Part shown: piece after piece, positions 17,641 through 26,065 of the stretch
Layout of the letters: each line of letters opens with the position of its first letter
Numbering within the stretch: position 1 is the first letter of the stretch
Assembly (NCBI GenBank): GCA_035508495.1
Contig: DATJMX010000041.1
Span: 27,344 to 91,343 of the forward strand
Direction of reading: 5' to 3'
Source: Candidatus Binataceae bacterium
GTDB taxonomy: Bacteria; Desulfobacterota; Binatia; Binatales; Binataceae
Length of the DNA stretch: 64,000 nucleotides
Position numbers and translations under genes: made by a program
Notes under the pieces: model-generated
Database searches by the model: none
Seen by the model: only the letters and a program-made list of their open reading frames with translations
Told to the model about the DNA's origin: nothing

Positions 17641-18933
17641 TCAATGACCCGCCTTGCGCATTGCCTCCGTCGTGAAGAAGTCGCGATCGACGGCGCCCAT
17701 ATTGATATACCAGCATTCGCGCTCGGGCATGTCGGCGCCCGGCAGATAACAAGTGGTCACCATCCCGGTCTGCACGTCGACGCTCGAACCCGCGATATTG
17801 AACTGGCGCTTGAATGGATACACCGCAACCTTGGCATCGGGCACCGGCCGGTCGCGATACGTAAAGAGATAGATCTGCGTCTTCCAGAGCTCGCCCTTCT
17901 GATCGTAGCTGTCAGTGTAGGGCGTGAACCACGCCTCGCCGTCGACGTAAACGATCGTTTTCGACTGGAGCACGTTGGCCGCGCGACCGGGACGGGGCGT
18001 CACCTCGACGACGTACTGATGACGCATCTCCCAGTCATCGCCGCAGGTCGTCGCGCCGCCGTCGGTTGCGCAGGGCTGGGCCGGAACGGTGCGCGCATGC
18101 GCACACGCAAGCATCTCCTTGTCACCGAGATATTTGAACTTGTACTCCTGCGGCTTGGCCGCGAATCCTCCGACGTGGTCGGCATCCCAGGTCGAAAGGC
18201 CCGCCGATGTGCTCATGATTGATTCGTCGAGACGGCGGATGCGTCTAACGCTTGCAAGGTAAACCCACGCGTCGTCGGCGCGATTCGCATCCCAGTAGCG
18301 AAAACGAAGTCCCCCCGTGCCGCGATCTTCGGCTGGCGCGAGGACAGGATAAAGCGCGCTGCGCGCCCAGATGCCGGTGCTCTGAAAATCGGGATCGGCT
18401 GGCATCGGCTCCACTTCGGTGCGGCCGATCTCCGAGTATCCGGCCGCGTGCGCGGCCTCGGTCTGCTTCAGGATCTCCTGCTGCGCGCCGGGGTTTTGCT
18501 TGACGACCTGGCATTCGAAGTAACGCAGATCGAGATCGTCGGTCGCGATCGGCTTGAAGTACTGGTTCCACATGATCTTCTGGCCGATATCGGGATCGTT
18601 CGCATCGAGGATCGGAAACGGCTGGCCCGCGACGTAGCCTTCGAGATTGACGTGGTCAGCCGCGAGGCGCACCTGGCTCGAATATTTCTCGGTCGCGGTC
18701 TGGTAAGGCGGCGGCCAATCGATCCGCGAGGGCGCAACGATATGCATCCCCATCCCCCGCGAGACGGCATAAAAAGTTCCCGGACTGACGAGGGCACGCA
18801 CTTTCTCCGCATTCTGCATCGTGATCGTGTCGCCCGGCGCAACCTGCGCCGACGCCGATCGCGTCAGGAAGGAAAGCAGAATGAGCAACACCGCGCCAAG
18901 GCGCCAGGGTTTCGCAATCGTGCAAGTTGCCAC
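17641..18933 (-). CDS. DUF1329 exported protein
   Basis: A 430-residue protein with an N-terminal signal peptide (WRLGAVLLILLSFLTRSASA, probable cleavage after ASA). The DUF1329 family shows here as DLDLRYFECQVVKQNPGAQQEI-like, GTGGLRFRYWDANRADDAWVYLASVRRIRRLD and DVQTGMVTTCYLPG. The fold is related to lipoprotein carriers such as LolA/LolB; members are often induced on hydrophobic substrates, but a function is not settled. The start GTG 18933 has AGGAG upstream. DUF1329 genes are conspicuously numerous in environmental Binatota and gammaproteobacteria. Confidence 0.85.
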   Translation of the reverse strand: MATCTIAKPWRLGAVLLILLSFLTRSASAQVAPGDTITMQNAEKVRALVSPGTFYAVSRGMGMHIVAPSRIDWPPPYQTATEKYSSQVRLAADHVNLEGYVAGQPFPILDANDPDIGQKIMWNQYFKPIATDDLDLRYFECQVVKQNPGAQQEILKQTEAAHAAGYSEIGRTEVEPMPADPDFQSTGIWARSALYPVLAPAEDRGTGGLRFRYWDANRADDAWVYLASVRRIRRLDESIMSTSAGLSTWDADHVGGFAAKPQEYKFKYLGDKEMLACAHARTVPAQPCATDGGATTCGDDWEMRHQYVVEVTPRPGRAANVLQSKTIVYVDGEAWFTPYTDSYDQKGELWKTQIYLFTYRDRPVPDAKVAVYPFKRQFNIAGSSVDVQTGMVTTCYLPGADMPERECWYINMGAVDRDFFTTEAMRKAGH

Positions 18934-19100
18934 TTTGTCTTATGCTCCTATACAACTCCCGCCGATGGCGCCAAACCCTATAGAAGCGCCCCCGCATTTG
19001 CAAATCGTTTCTGCGGGTGGTGCTACAATCGAGAGAAGGCTTGCCTCGTTTTGGATGCTGTGGCGTGAGTATCGAGACTACCTCTGTTTGCGCCTGATTG

Positions 19101-20390
19101 ATGAACGTTGCGGCTGAACCATTTTCGTCCGAGCGCGAGAGCGTTTTTGCGCGGCGCGATTTCCGGCTCTACTTCGGCGCGTTCTTTCTCGCGGCGCTCG
19201 CGTTTGGCGCGCAGTCGGTCGCGGTAAGCTGGCAGATCTACGACATCGCGCGCGATCCGCTGGCGCTCGGCTACGCCGGCCTCGCGCAGTTCGTCCCGAT
19301 GATGCTGCTGTCGCTGCCGGCGGGAGACTTTGCCGATCGCTTCAACCGCCGCACGATTCTTGTCTGCGGATTTTTCGTCCAGTCGATCTGCTCGACGCTG
19401 TTCCTGGCGCTCACGATCACGAAGTACCACGTGCTGTGGCCGTTCTATGCTCTCCTCGCGATGTTCGGCGCGGCGCGCGTGTTCACCAATCCGGCGGCCA
19501 ACTCGTTTCTACCGCTGCTCGTGCCACAGGATCAGTTTCCGCAAGCGGTGGCCTGGGTGTCGTCATCGCGGATGACGGCGTCGATCGCAGGACCCGCGCT
19601 CGGCGGCGCGCTGTATGCGCTCGGCGCGGGTGCGGTCTATGCCGTCTGCCTGGCGATCTTCGTGAGCGGCGCGATCGCCGTTGCGGTGATTCACACCGTC
19701 AGCACGCGGGAACCAGCGAGCGAGGAGATCTCGTCGTTCGAGCGTCTGACGGCCGGTATCAGTTACGTGAGAGCGCATCCGCTGATCTTGGGCGCAATCT
19801 CGCTCGACCTGTTCGCAGTTCTGCTCGGTGGCGCGACTGCGCTGCTGCCCGTCTATGCGCGCGACATCCTGCACGTCGGGCCGGGAGGCCTGGGTCTTCT
19901 GCGGAGCGCGCCCGGAGCCGGCGCGGCGATGCTCGGGATCATGCTGGTAAGGCTGCCGCTCAAGCGTCGCGCCGGGCTTACGATGTTCGGATGCGTCGCA
20001 CTGTTCGGCGTGGCGACGATAGTTTTCGGGCTGTCGCGCAGTTTCCCGCTCTCGCTGGCTGCTCTCTTCGTGCTCGGCGCGTCCGACATGATCAGCGTGT
20101 ACGTGCGGCAGACTCTGATTCAGCTCGCGACGCCAGACTCGATGCGCGGCCGTGTCAGCGCGGTCAGCTTCCTCTTTATCGGCGCGTCGAACGAGCTCGG
20201 CGAATTCGAATCTGGACTGACGGCGTCATGGTTTGGCACCGTGCCTTCGGTTGTGCTCGGCGGCCTCGGCACATTGACGGTGGTTGCGCTCTGGGCCTGG
20301 ATGTTCCCGAGCTTGCGCAAGGTCAGCGACATCTCGGCCGTGACACCCGAAGAGGCCGCGGGCGCAGCTACAGAGCTTTCCGGTAAGTGA
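19101..20390 (+). CDS. MFS transporter (EntS/MFS_3-like)
   Basis: A 429-residue major facilitator with about twelve membrane segments. It begins FARRDFRLYFGAFFLAALAFGAQSVAVSWQIYD, carries the loop motif AGDFADRFNRRTIL (motif A-like G-D/x-x-D-R-x-x-R), and has NPAANSFLPLLVP and PDSMRGRVSAV, typical of the EntS/MFS_3 group that exports siderophores, drugs or other small molecules. ATG 19101 is used; a TTG three bases earlier is also possible. It overlaps the 3' end of the opposing GNAT gene by 23 bases. The substrate is unknown. Confidence 0.9.
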   Translation: MNVAAEPFSSERESVFARRDFRLYFGAFFLAALAFGAQSVAVSWQIYDIARDPLALGYAGLAQFVPMMLLSLPAGDFADRFNRRTILVCGFFVQSICSTLFLALTITKYHVLWPFYALLAMFGAARVFTNPAANSFLPLLVPQDQFPQAVAWVSSSRMTASIAGPALGGALYALGAGAVYAVCLAIFVSGAIAVAVIHTVSTREPASEEISSFERLTAGISYVRAHPLILGAISLDLFAVLLGGATALLPVYARDILHVGPGGLGLLRSAPGAGAAMLGIMLVRLPLKRRAGLTMFGCVALFGVATIVFGLSRSFPLSLAALFVLGASDMISVYVRQTLIQLATPDSMRGRVSAVSFLFIGASNELGEFESGLTASWFGTVPSVVLGGLGTLTVVALWAWMFPSLRKVSDISAVTPEEAAGAATELSGK

Positions 20391-21477
20391 CGAAGTTGCC
20401 GGTGACGCGGCCGCCCAGGCTCTCCGCCGTGCGCCGCGACGCCCAGTTGTCATCGAGCACCAGAGTGTAGCCCGCGTAGCGCATCCCCTGCTGCGCCATC
20501 GAGAGGAACGATCGCGCAGCCATCGCGAGCGCGATCCCGCGGCCGCGCGCTTTCTCGACGACGCCGATATTGATCAGCGCTCCGCGCGTGCCGCCGCCGC
20601 GTGACGGATGAAGCCGAAAACCACGCCGCACCTGTGCCAGCGCGCCGCTCAGATCGGGCACCGAAAACACTGCGCCGACCACTTCGCCGCCGACAATCGC
20701 AAGCATCGAAAGATCGGCGACCGGAGTTTCCCACAGCGACATCAGCATCGGGCGCACCTCGGCGCGCGTGATCGGGTTCCAGCCCCAATGCTTGTCGAAG
20801 GCCTGGTTGGTGACATCGGTCCACGCGTCGATCGCGGCGAGGAAGCCGTATTCGCGCCAGCTTCGAATCGCGACGTTCGAGGCGCTCGCACCTTCGATCG
20901 CACGGCGGTAGCGCGCCTGGTTTTCGGGCGTGAGCTCGGCGGTGTAATCGACCTGCCCCTTCTCGGTTTCGAAGCCCGCGTTCTTGAAGTAGCGATGGAA
21001 GTAGGCGTGATTGCCGCGCAGCAGGAACGACGGCAACTGTCCGTAATTGTCGATCGAGTAGGGATAGTCGAGGAACGCGGCAAAGCCACTGCGCGCATTC
21101 TTCATGTCGCGGCGGCGGAGCCATTCGCACGCCTCTTCGAGCATCAGCGCGACCGCGTCGTCCTCGCCGTCGAGCGCCTCGAAGTGGATGAGCTGGCCGA
21201 GCTGCTCGTGCCAGTGTTCGATGTAGCGGCGATTGACGACCGCGCTGATTCGGGCGACGAGGCGGCCGTTGCGCCGCGCGCAGAAGGGCTCGAGCTCGAG
21301 GTAGTTGGAAAGATAGCTGCGCCGCGAAAGCAGCTCGATCTCGTTCTGCACGTCGGGCGGCCACCACGCATCGCAGCCGGAGTAAACCGCAAACGGCAGG
21401 CGCGCGAACTCATCAAGCTGGCTACGGGTGTTGGGCCGCTCGATCCGGATTCCGCTAAGAGAAACTGCGCTCGCCAT
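20368..21477 (-). CDS. GNAT-superfamily acetyltransferase (YghO-like)
   Basis: A 369-residue protein larger than a single GNAT domain. The C-terminal part has the acetyl-CoA loop NIGVVEKARGRGIALAMAARS and the fold-completing YTLVLDDNWASRRTAESLGG. The N-terminal half (LPFAVYSGCDAWWPPDVQNE, FLDYPYSIDNYGQLPSFLLRG) resembles GNAT-like proteins of the YghO/Fmt-like group whose function is not known. Convergent to the MFS gene. It may act on a large or peptide-linked substrate, but this is only inference. Confidence 0.75.
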   Translation of the reverse strand: MASAVSLSGIRIERPNTRSQLDEFARLPFAVYSGCDAWWPPDVQNEIELLSRRSYLSNYLELEPFCARRNGRLVARISAVVNRRYIEHWHEQLGQLIHFEALDGEDDAVALMLEEACEWLRRRDMKNARSGFAAFLDYPYSIDNYGQLPSFLLRGNHAYFHRYFKNAGFETEKGQVDYTAELTPENQARYRRAIEGASASNVAIRSWREYGFLAAIDAWTDVTNQAFDKHWGWNPITRAEVRPMLMSLWETPVADLSMLAIVGGEVVGAVFSVPDLSGALAQVRRGFRLHPSRGGGTRGALINIGVVEKARGRGIALAMAARSFLSMAQQGMRYAGYTLVLDDNWASRRTAESLGGRVTGNFVTYRKAL

Positions 21478-21590
21478 TCCGAATACGCTCGCCTTCCGCT
21501 TATAGTACCTTTCCCGCCAAATTCACACGCGCCGCTCGATGCATCGAAAGTGGTCGATGTAACGGCTTCGTAGGGCGCTTCCCCGCGAAA

Positions 21591-23099
21591 TCAGAAGCGC
21601 GGGAAGGGTGGCGGTTTCGGGAGCTGCAGGAGCGGCAGGCCCAAGCCGAAGGCCGGACGCGGCCTCGCGCCGTACTCGAAGGCTCCGGCCGAGCAGAAGA
21701 GTGGGTGCGCCGGGGCTGGGCGGCCATAATCGCGTTGGTCGGTAGTCAATTCGAGTAAACTTCCAGTCTGCGTATAGCACTGGAGCAGCGGCACGAACGC
21801 CACCGCTGGGCTGTTGCCCTGCAGTCCGATCGTCGGCGTCGGGCCGCCGTTGTCCTTGAGCCCGGCGGGATCGAGCCGTGGATCGGTGTTGTTCTGGCTG
21901 CTGCCCGAGAACGGACACGAGTCGTCACTGGCGATATTGAATCCCTGGTCGATGAAACGCGGCGGAGGGGCCGGGGTTTCGCAGTTCTTGATGCCTACCA
22001 TGACATTGCCGCGCAGCAGGGTCGCGGTGTCGAAGTTCATGTTCTTGTAAGTGTAGATGGTCTGCGGGGCGTTGCCGTAGAACGTACAAAAGTCGGCGTT
22101 GACTACTCCGTTCATATTGAATATCGCGCCCGCGTTATTTCCGCTGAGGGTGCTGTTGATCGCGGTGACCTTCGCTTTGCCGCTTGAACTGCCGTCGTTG
22201 CCGATGCCGAATCGCGCGTTGTTGGAGAATGTACTCCCGGTCACGCGCACTTCGGCCTCGTTCAAGATTCCAGCGTCGTTATTGTCAAACAGCGAGTTGT
22301 CGATCGTAGCTATCCCGCCGGTGAGCAGCATGGCTGCGTTCTTGTTCTCCTTGAACGTCGCGCCTTCGATATCGGCCACGGCACCATTGCCAAGGATGAT
22401 TCCGTTCAAATTGTCAGTAAGTGTGCTGTTGGTGACCTTCAGTCGATTCGAGGCTGAAATGCCGTCCTGATTGTTCAGGAATGTACTTGCGCTGACCGTA
22501 GCAGCGCCGCTCGTGGCGACAGCCGTTTGATTGTCAGAGAACGTCGAGTTGTTGATCGAGAGGGCTGCGCCGGAATCATTGATTGCAGGTCCGTTGACAC
22601 CGCTGAATGTGCAATGCGAGAAGGTCGCGCTCGGCACCGCCGGTGTGGATGTAACCATCAGCACCGCTCCGCCGTTTCCACCAGTAATTTTCACATTGCT
22701 CAAAGAGAGCGCGCGGAACCCGTCAAACACCTGGATGAAATAGGCAAGCGCGCCGCCGTTGATCGTGATGCCCTTGGCGGGGTCTCCCTGTATCGTCAGC
22801 GAACCTCGGTCGATCACCGGCAAGAAATCCTGTAACGCGATCGTCCCGCCCGCCAGTGAGGGCGCAAAGTCGATCGTATCATCGCCGATGCCGCGAGTAT
22901 TGCAGGTCGAACCCGCCGCAGGATTACCCTCAGCGGCGTTGATCGCGTCGCGCAGGCTGCAGTCGCCCGCACCAGTAGTGTCATTCAGGGTATTAACCAG
23001 GTAGTTCGTCGCGTGCGCGTTCGATGCAGTCGAGGCGATGAATGCGGTGACGAAAATCGCGACTGCGGCTCGCAAAATAAACGTAACAACTCGAGACAT
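21591..23099 (-). CDS. Exported CSLREA/parallel beta-helix protein
   Basis: A 502-residue protein with a signal peptide (VVTFILRAAVAIFVTAFIASTASNAHA). The mature start carries LVNTLNDTTGAGDCSLRDAINAAEG, the CSLREA motif of secreted surface proteins. A right-handed parallel beta-helix follows, made of many 20-25-residue rungs with NNSTFSDN and GSTFSNN-type repeats. The C-terminus has DNGGPTPTIGLQGNSPAV and DQRDYGRPAP, the choice-of-anchor Q-type end found on such proteins. ATG 23099 has GGGGAG upstream. Probable cell-surface protein; polysaccharide-degrading residues are not evident. Confidence 0.85.
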   Translation of the reverse strand: MSRVVTFILRAAVAIFVTAFIASTASNAHATNYLVNTLNDTTGAGDCSLRDAINAAEGNPAAGSTCNTRGIGDDTIDFAPSLAGGTIALQDFLPVIDRGSLTIQGDPAKGITINGGALAYFIQVFDGFRALSLSNVKITGGNGGAVLMVTSTPAVPSATFSHCTFSGVNGPAINDSGAALSINNSTFSDNQTAVATSGAATVSASTFLNNQDGISASNRLKVTNSTLTDNLNGIILGNGAVADIEGATFKENKNAAMLLTGGIATIDNSLFDNNDAGILNEAEVRVTGSTFSNNARFGIGNDGSSSGKAKVTAINSTLSGNNAGAIFNMNGVVNADFCTFYGNAPQTIYTYKNMNFDTATLLRGNVMVGIKNCETPAPPPRFIDQGFNIASDDSCPFSGSSQNNTDPRLDPAGLKDNGGPTPTIGLQGNSPAVAFVPLLQCYTQTGSLLELTTDQRDYGRPAPAHPLFCSAGAFEYGARPRPAFGLGLPLLQLPKPPPFPRF

Positions 23100-23224
23100 C
23101 CCGGCTCCCCTTCGGCAGAAAGTGAGCAATACTACTAGAGCAAGTAGTGCCCAGTAAATCGCCCGTAAGACCGCAAAAGTGAGTCGTTCGCGACGGTCCG
23201 GTCCCGCGCGAAAATCAGCTCCGC

Positions 23225-24106
23225 CTATCGTCCTGATGCGGTGCGCGATCGCCAGGCAGAGCTCTGCACGAGCATCAGGACTCCCTCGCCCAGCCATCGC
23301 TGGAGCATCTTCGCGATCGTTTCAGCGGCGCCGGGTTCACCGACTTCGTCTGCGATGATACGGCAGACCCGGTCGAACCGTGCGCCTTGTGCGAGGGCTT
23401 TCAGCGGGGCGCGCTCGGGATTATCGAGCTTGCGATGGAAGACATGATCGTTGCGGCGCCACGCGATGATCGCGCAGGCGCCCCTGGCTGGCTTCCTCGA
23501 TTTGTGACCACTTTCGATCGCGTCGGCGAGTTTCGAAACGTTCCAGTTGAGTTCGAGGATCGTGATGGCGGGTATCGTGCGCATCCTTAGCGTCGGCCAT
23601 TGCGCCGGCGGAATCGATTTCATCGTCGCGTCGTCGAGCGGCTTTGCGTCGGGGGCGAGCAGGACGTCGAGCATCGCGCGCTCGAGCGTCGCGAGGTCGG
23701 CGAGCCACGGCTTCTTGCCGCTCTGCGGACGAGCGCGCAGGTACTTCGCCAGATGCTGTCCGCAGTGCGCGATCGATGGCTCCGTGGGCGGATACTCGAC
23801 GAGGTAGCCGGTAATCAAGTTGTAAAAATCGACTTCGCCGAGGATCGCTGCCGTTGCCGGATAGTCCTCGCGCAGGACATCCAACAGCCGGTAGAAGTAC
23901 ATGTTGGCGTAGATATCGAGGCGCTCCTCGGATGAGAGGCGCTCGTCGGTCGCGACGATTGCGTCGAGGCCGAGGCGTGTCGGCGCGCGCTCGGCGGCGA
24001 GGCCCTGGGCTACGCCCTCAGGCGCTGTGAGGAGCCGCGAAAGCAGGCGCTGCAGCGCGTCGAGGCGCGCGGGCGCGAGGCGGCGGCGCGTTGATCGCTT
24101 GATCAT
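23225..24106 (-). CDS. bufC: BufC/DUF2063-type partner protein of the MNIO enzyme
   Basis: A 293-residue protein. The N-terminal half resembles the DUF2063 putative DNA-binding domain seen in HvfC/BufC proteins (LLTAPEGVAQGLA, LSSEERLDIYANMYFYRLLDVLREDYPATAAIL, YLVEYPPTEPSIAHCGQHLAKYL). The C-terminal half is a variable alpha-helical domain. In characterised systems it is needed with the DUF692 enzyme to modify a cysteine-containing precursor peptide, probably by binding its leader. The start at 24106 overlaps bufB by 89 bases, so coupling is likely; a TTG at 24148 is an alternative. Confidence 0.85.
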   Translation of the reverse strand: MIKRSTRRRLAPARLDALQRLLSRLLTAPEGVAQGLAAERAPTRLGLDAIVATDERLSSEERLDIYANMYFYRLLDVLREDYPATAAILGEVDFYNLITGYLVEYPPTEPSIAHCGQHLAKYLRARPQSGKKPWLADLATLERAMLDVLLAPDAKPLDDATMKSIPPAQWPTLRMRTIPAITILELNWNVSKLADAIESGHKSRKPARGACAIIAWRRNDHVFHRKLDNPERAPLKALAQGARFDRVCRIIADEVGEPGAAETIAKMLQRWLGEGVLMLVQSSAWRSRTASGR

Positions 24107-24917
24107 GGATTTGCCGCGCGCGATTCGCGGTCGCGGCCAGCTCGACAATAGTCGGGATGTTGTCGTCCCATTCGATTAGCGTCGATACGCTTCCGAACCG
24201 GCGGCTCGCATATTCATAGAGATCCCATACATCATCGCACACCGGATGATCGTGCGTGTCGAGCAGATGCGTGCCGCGATCGGTATGGCCCGCGAGATGG
24301 AACTGCGCGACGCGATCGCGCGGGATCGCGTCGATGTAGGAGCGCGCGTCGAAGCGATGGTTAAACGCGTTGACGTAGATATTGTTGATGTCGAGCAGGA
24401 TCGCGCAATCCGCCGCCTCGGCGACTTCGGCGACGAACTGCCATTCGGGAATCGTCGAGTCGCGCAGCTTCATGTAGCTCGAGATGTTCTCGAACAGGAC
24501 GCGGCGCTCGAGGATGTCCTGCACCTCGCGGATCCGGCGTGCGACGAACGCGAGTGTCTCCTCGTTGTATGGAATCGGGAGCAGGTCGTGCAGATTGCGC
24601 CCGCCGACTCCCGTCCAGCACAAGTGATCGGAAATCCACGCCGGCTCGAACTCGCGCGCAAGCCGCTTGAGATCGCGCAGGTAGCGGCGATTCAGTGGAT
24701 CGGCCGATCCGATCGACATCGACACGCCATGCATCACGATCGGGTAGTGCTCCCGAACCTTGGCAAGGACGTGCAGCGGCGGCCCGCCCGCGACCATGAA
24801 GTTCTCCGAGATGACCTCGAACCAGTCCATCCTGGGCCGCTTCTCGACGATCTCGGTGTGATGCTGCCGACGCATCCCGACGCCAAATCCCAGAAACGGA
24901 AACTTCATGCGATTCAT
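24018..24917 (-). CDS. bufB: BufB/DUF692 multinuclear non-heme iron-dependent oxidase (MNIO)
   Basis: A 299-residue TIM-barrel enzyme of the DUF692 family, which uses two or three iron ions to oxidise cysteines of small ribosomal peptides. Visible family blocks are FLGFGVGMRRQHHTEI, WFEVISENFM, IVMHGVSMSIGSADPLN, WISDHLCWTG, VLFENISSYM, LLDINNIYVNAFNH, FHLAGHTDRG, DTHDHPV and LIEWDDNIPT; these carry the His, Glu, Asp and Asn residues expected for metal binding. The extra C-terminal 30 residues are Pro/Ala/Arg-rich and unconserved. Lies between a small Cys-rich exported peptide and bufC, as in bufferin operons. Confidence 0.93.
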   Translation of the reverse strand: MNRMKFPFLGFGVGMRRQHHTEIVEKRPRMDWFEVISENFMVAGGPPLHVLAKVREHYPIVMHGVSMSIGSADPLNRRYLRDLKRLAREFEPAWISDHLCWTGVGGRNLHDLLPIPYNEETLAFVARRIREVQDILERRVLFENISSYMKLRDSTIPEWQFVAEVAEAADCAILLDINNIYVNAFNHRFDARSYIDAIPRDRVAQFHLAGHTDRGTHLLDTHDHPVCDDVWDLYEYASRRFGSVSTLIEWDDNIPTIVELAATANRARQIHDQAINAPPPRARAPRRAAAPAFAAPHSA

Positions 24918-24945
24918 CGTGATCGAGGCACCCGTCCGCGCGAGA

Positions 24946-25206
24946 TTACATCTTCTCGGGCTTGCCCCCCACGTCCTTGCATTCCTTGGCGCTGGCTTTC
25001 TTCACCCAGCCTTTGCCTTTGCACGCATTCTGCCCGGCGCAGGAGCTTGTCTCGGTCTGGCAAGCGCTTTGTCCCTTGCATGAGTTGCCGCCGACGCATT
25101 TGACCGTCTTTGCGGCCTGCGAGTCGTCGGCGCGAGCGGGAGCGTGAGCGAAGAGGAGCGCGACGCCGACAGCGAGCACGGCTCCCGTTATGGTCGATTT
25201 TTTCAT
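24946..25206 (-). CDS. bufA: Bufferin-like exported Cys-rich precursor peptide
   Basis: An 86-residue peptide. It has a Sec-type signal (KKSTITGAVLAVGVALLFAH, likely cleavage at ARA-DD after residue 26). The mature part holds six Cys at 37, 43, 49, 56, 62 and 76, arranged in two CxGxNxCKG units (residues 37-45 and 56-64), followed by GWV and a last Cys before DVGG. The pattern matches BufA2-type bufferins, whose cysteines are modified by MNIO enzymes and which bind copper in the periplasm. ATG 25206 has AGGAGA eight bases upstream; bufB follows 28 bases later. Confidence 0.85.
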   Translation of the reverse strand: MKKSTITGAVLAVGVALLFAHAPARADDSQAAKTVKCVGGNSCKGQSACQTETSSCAGQNACKGKGWVKKASAKECKDVGGKPEKM

Positions 25207-25423
25207 TCGATGGTCTCCTGACGATGCCGATGTACTTGCAGCTTCCGAGCGCGCCGCCATCAGACGAGGCTACACTAGCGGCATCTGGCCTCAAATACGT
25301 AACCCATAGCGTACCGGATTGCACAGTTTTTCATTATCGATGCAAAAATCCAGAATTTTGGGAACTATTCGTTTTGCCTGCGGATTTTAACATCAGCAGG
25401 TGATATGACTTTACTGCTCAAAT
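25207..25423. promoter_or_regulatory. Divergent control region of bufA and the ECF sigma gene
   Basis: This 217-base gap between bufA and the ECF sigma gene should hold both promoters. Visible candidates on the plus strand are GTAACC at 25299-25304 and TTTGGGAACTATTC at 25357-25370, both GGAACT/GTAACC-like -35 elements of ECF promoters. Their -10 partners are not certain. The 14-base sequence recurs upstream of the gene at 48787. No terminator is seen. Confidence 0.45.
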
Positions 25424-25999
25424 ATGGCGGACAAGGGCGGCACTCCAGATCGGCGAGGACGCTTCGAGCAGGAGGCGCTGCCCCATCTCGACGCGCTCTA
25501 TACGATGGCGGTGCGGCTCAGCCGCAATCCCGACGACGCCAACGATTTGGTACAGGAAACCATCCTGCGCGCTTATCGCTTCTTCGATCAGTTCGAAAAC
25601 GGCACCAACTGCCGCGCCTGGCTGCTGACCATCCTGTTCAACAACTTCCGCAACGGTTATCGGCGCGCAACGCGCGAGCAGCCCGCCGCATCGACCGAGG
25701 ACTTCGATCGCAGGGTGGAAGCGGAAAGCCTCCACGGCGACGTGCCCAACGGCGATCCGCAGGTGATGCTGTCGGCGGTCGGCATGGATCGCGAGGTCGA
25801 AGCTGCGCTCGACGCGCTGCCGCCGGAATTTCGCGAGGTGCTGCTGCTCGTCGATGTACAGGAATTGAGTTACCAGGAAATTTCCAAGGTGCTGAACATT
25901 CCGATCGGTACGGTAAAATCAAGGGTGTCGCGCGGGCGAGCGATTCTGCGCGAGGCACTGACTAACTATGCAAAGGAGCGAGGAATCTTACGATCTTGA
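25424..25999 (+). CDS. ECF-type RNA polymerase sigma factor
   Basis: A 191-residue extracytoplasmic-function sigma factor. Region 2 is visible as LVQETILRAYRFFDQFENGTNCRAWL followed by LLTILFNNFRNGYRR; region 4 is ALPPEFREVLLLVDVQELSYQEISKVLNIPIGTVKSRVSRGRAIL, with the HTH that reads the -35 element. Regions 1 and 3 are absent, as expected for ECF factors. An anti-sigma gene follows 66 bases later. It is divergent from the bufferin-like operon, which makes that operon the obvious candidate target, by inference. Confidence 0.93.
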   Translation: MADKGGTPDRRGRFEQEALPHLDALYTMAVRLSRNPDDANDLVQETILRAYRFFDQFENGTNCRAWLLTILFNNFRNGYRRATREQPAASTEDFDRRVEAESLHGDVPNGDPQVMLSAVGMDREVEAALDALPPEFREVLLLVDVQELSYQEISKVLNIPIGTVKSRVSRGRAILREALTNYAKERGILRS

Positions 26000-26065
26000 C
26001 TCAGCGATGGCGCGACGCCTACTCGTCATTAACTTGACGGCTGGCGTCGCGCGCTGTGCGAGACC

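Noticed and set aside
25405..25965. Alternative 186-codon frame over the ECF sigma gene
   Set aside because: Arg-rich shadow; the +1 frame contains clear sigma regions 2 and 4.
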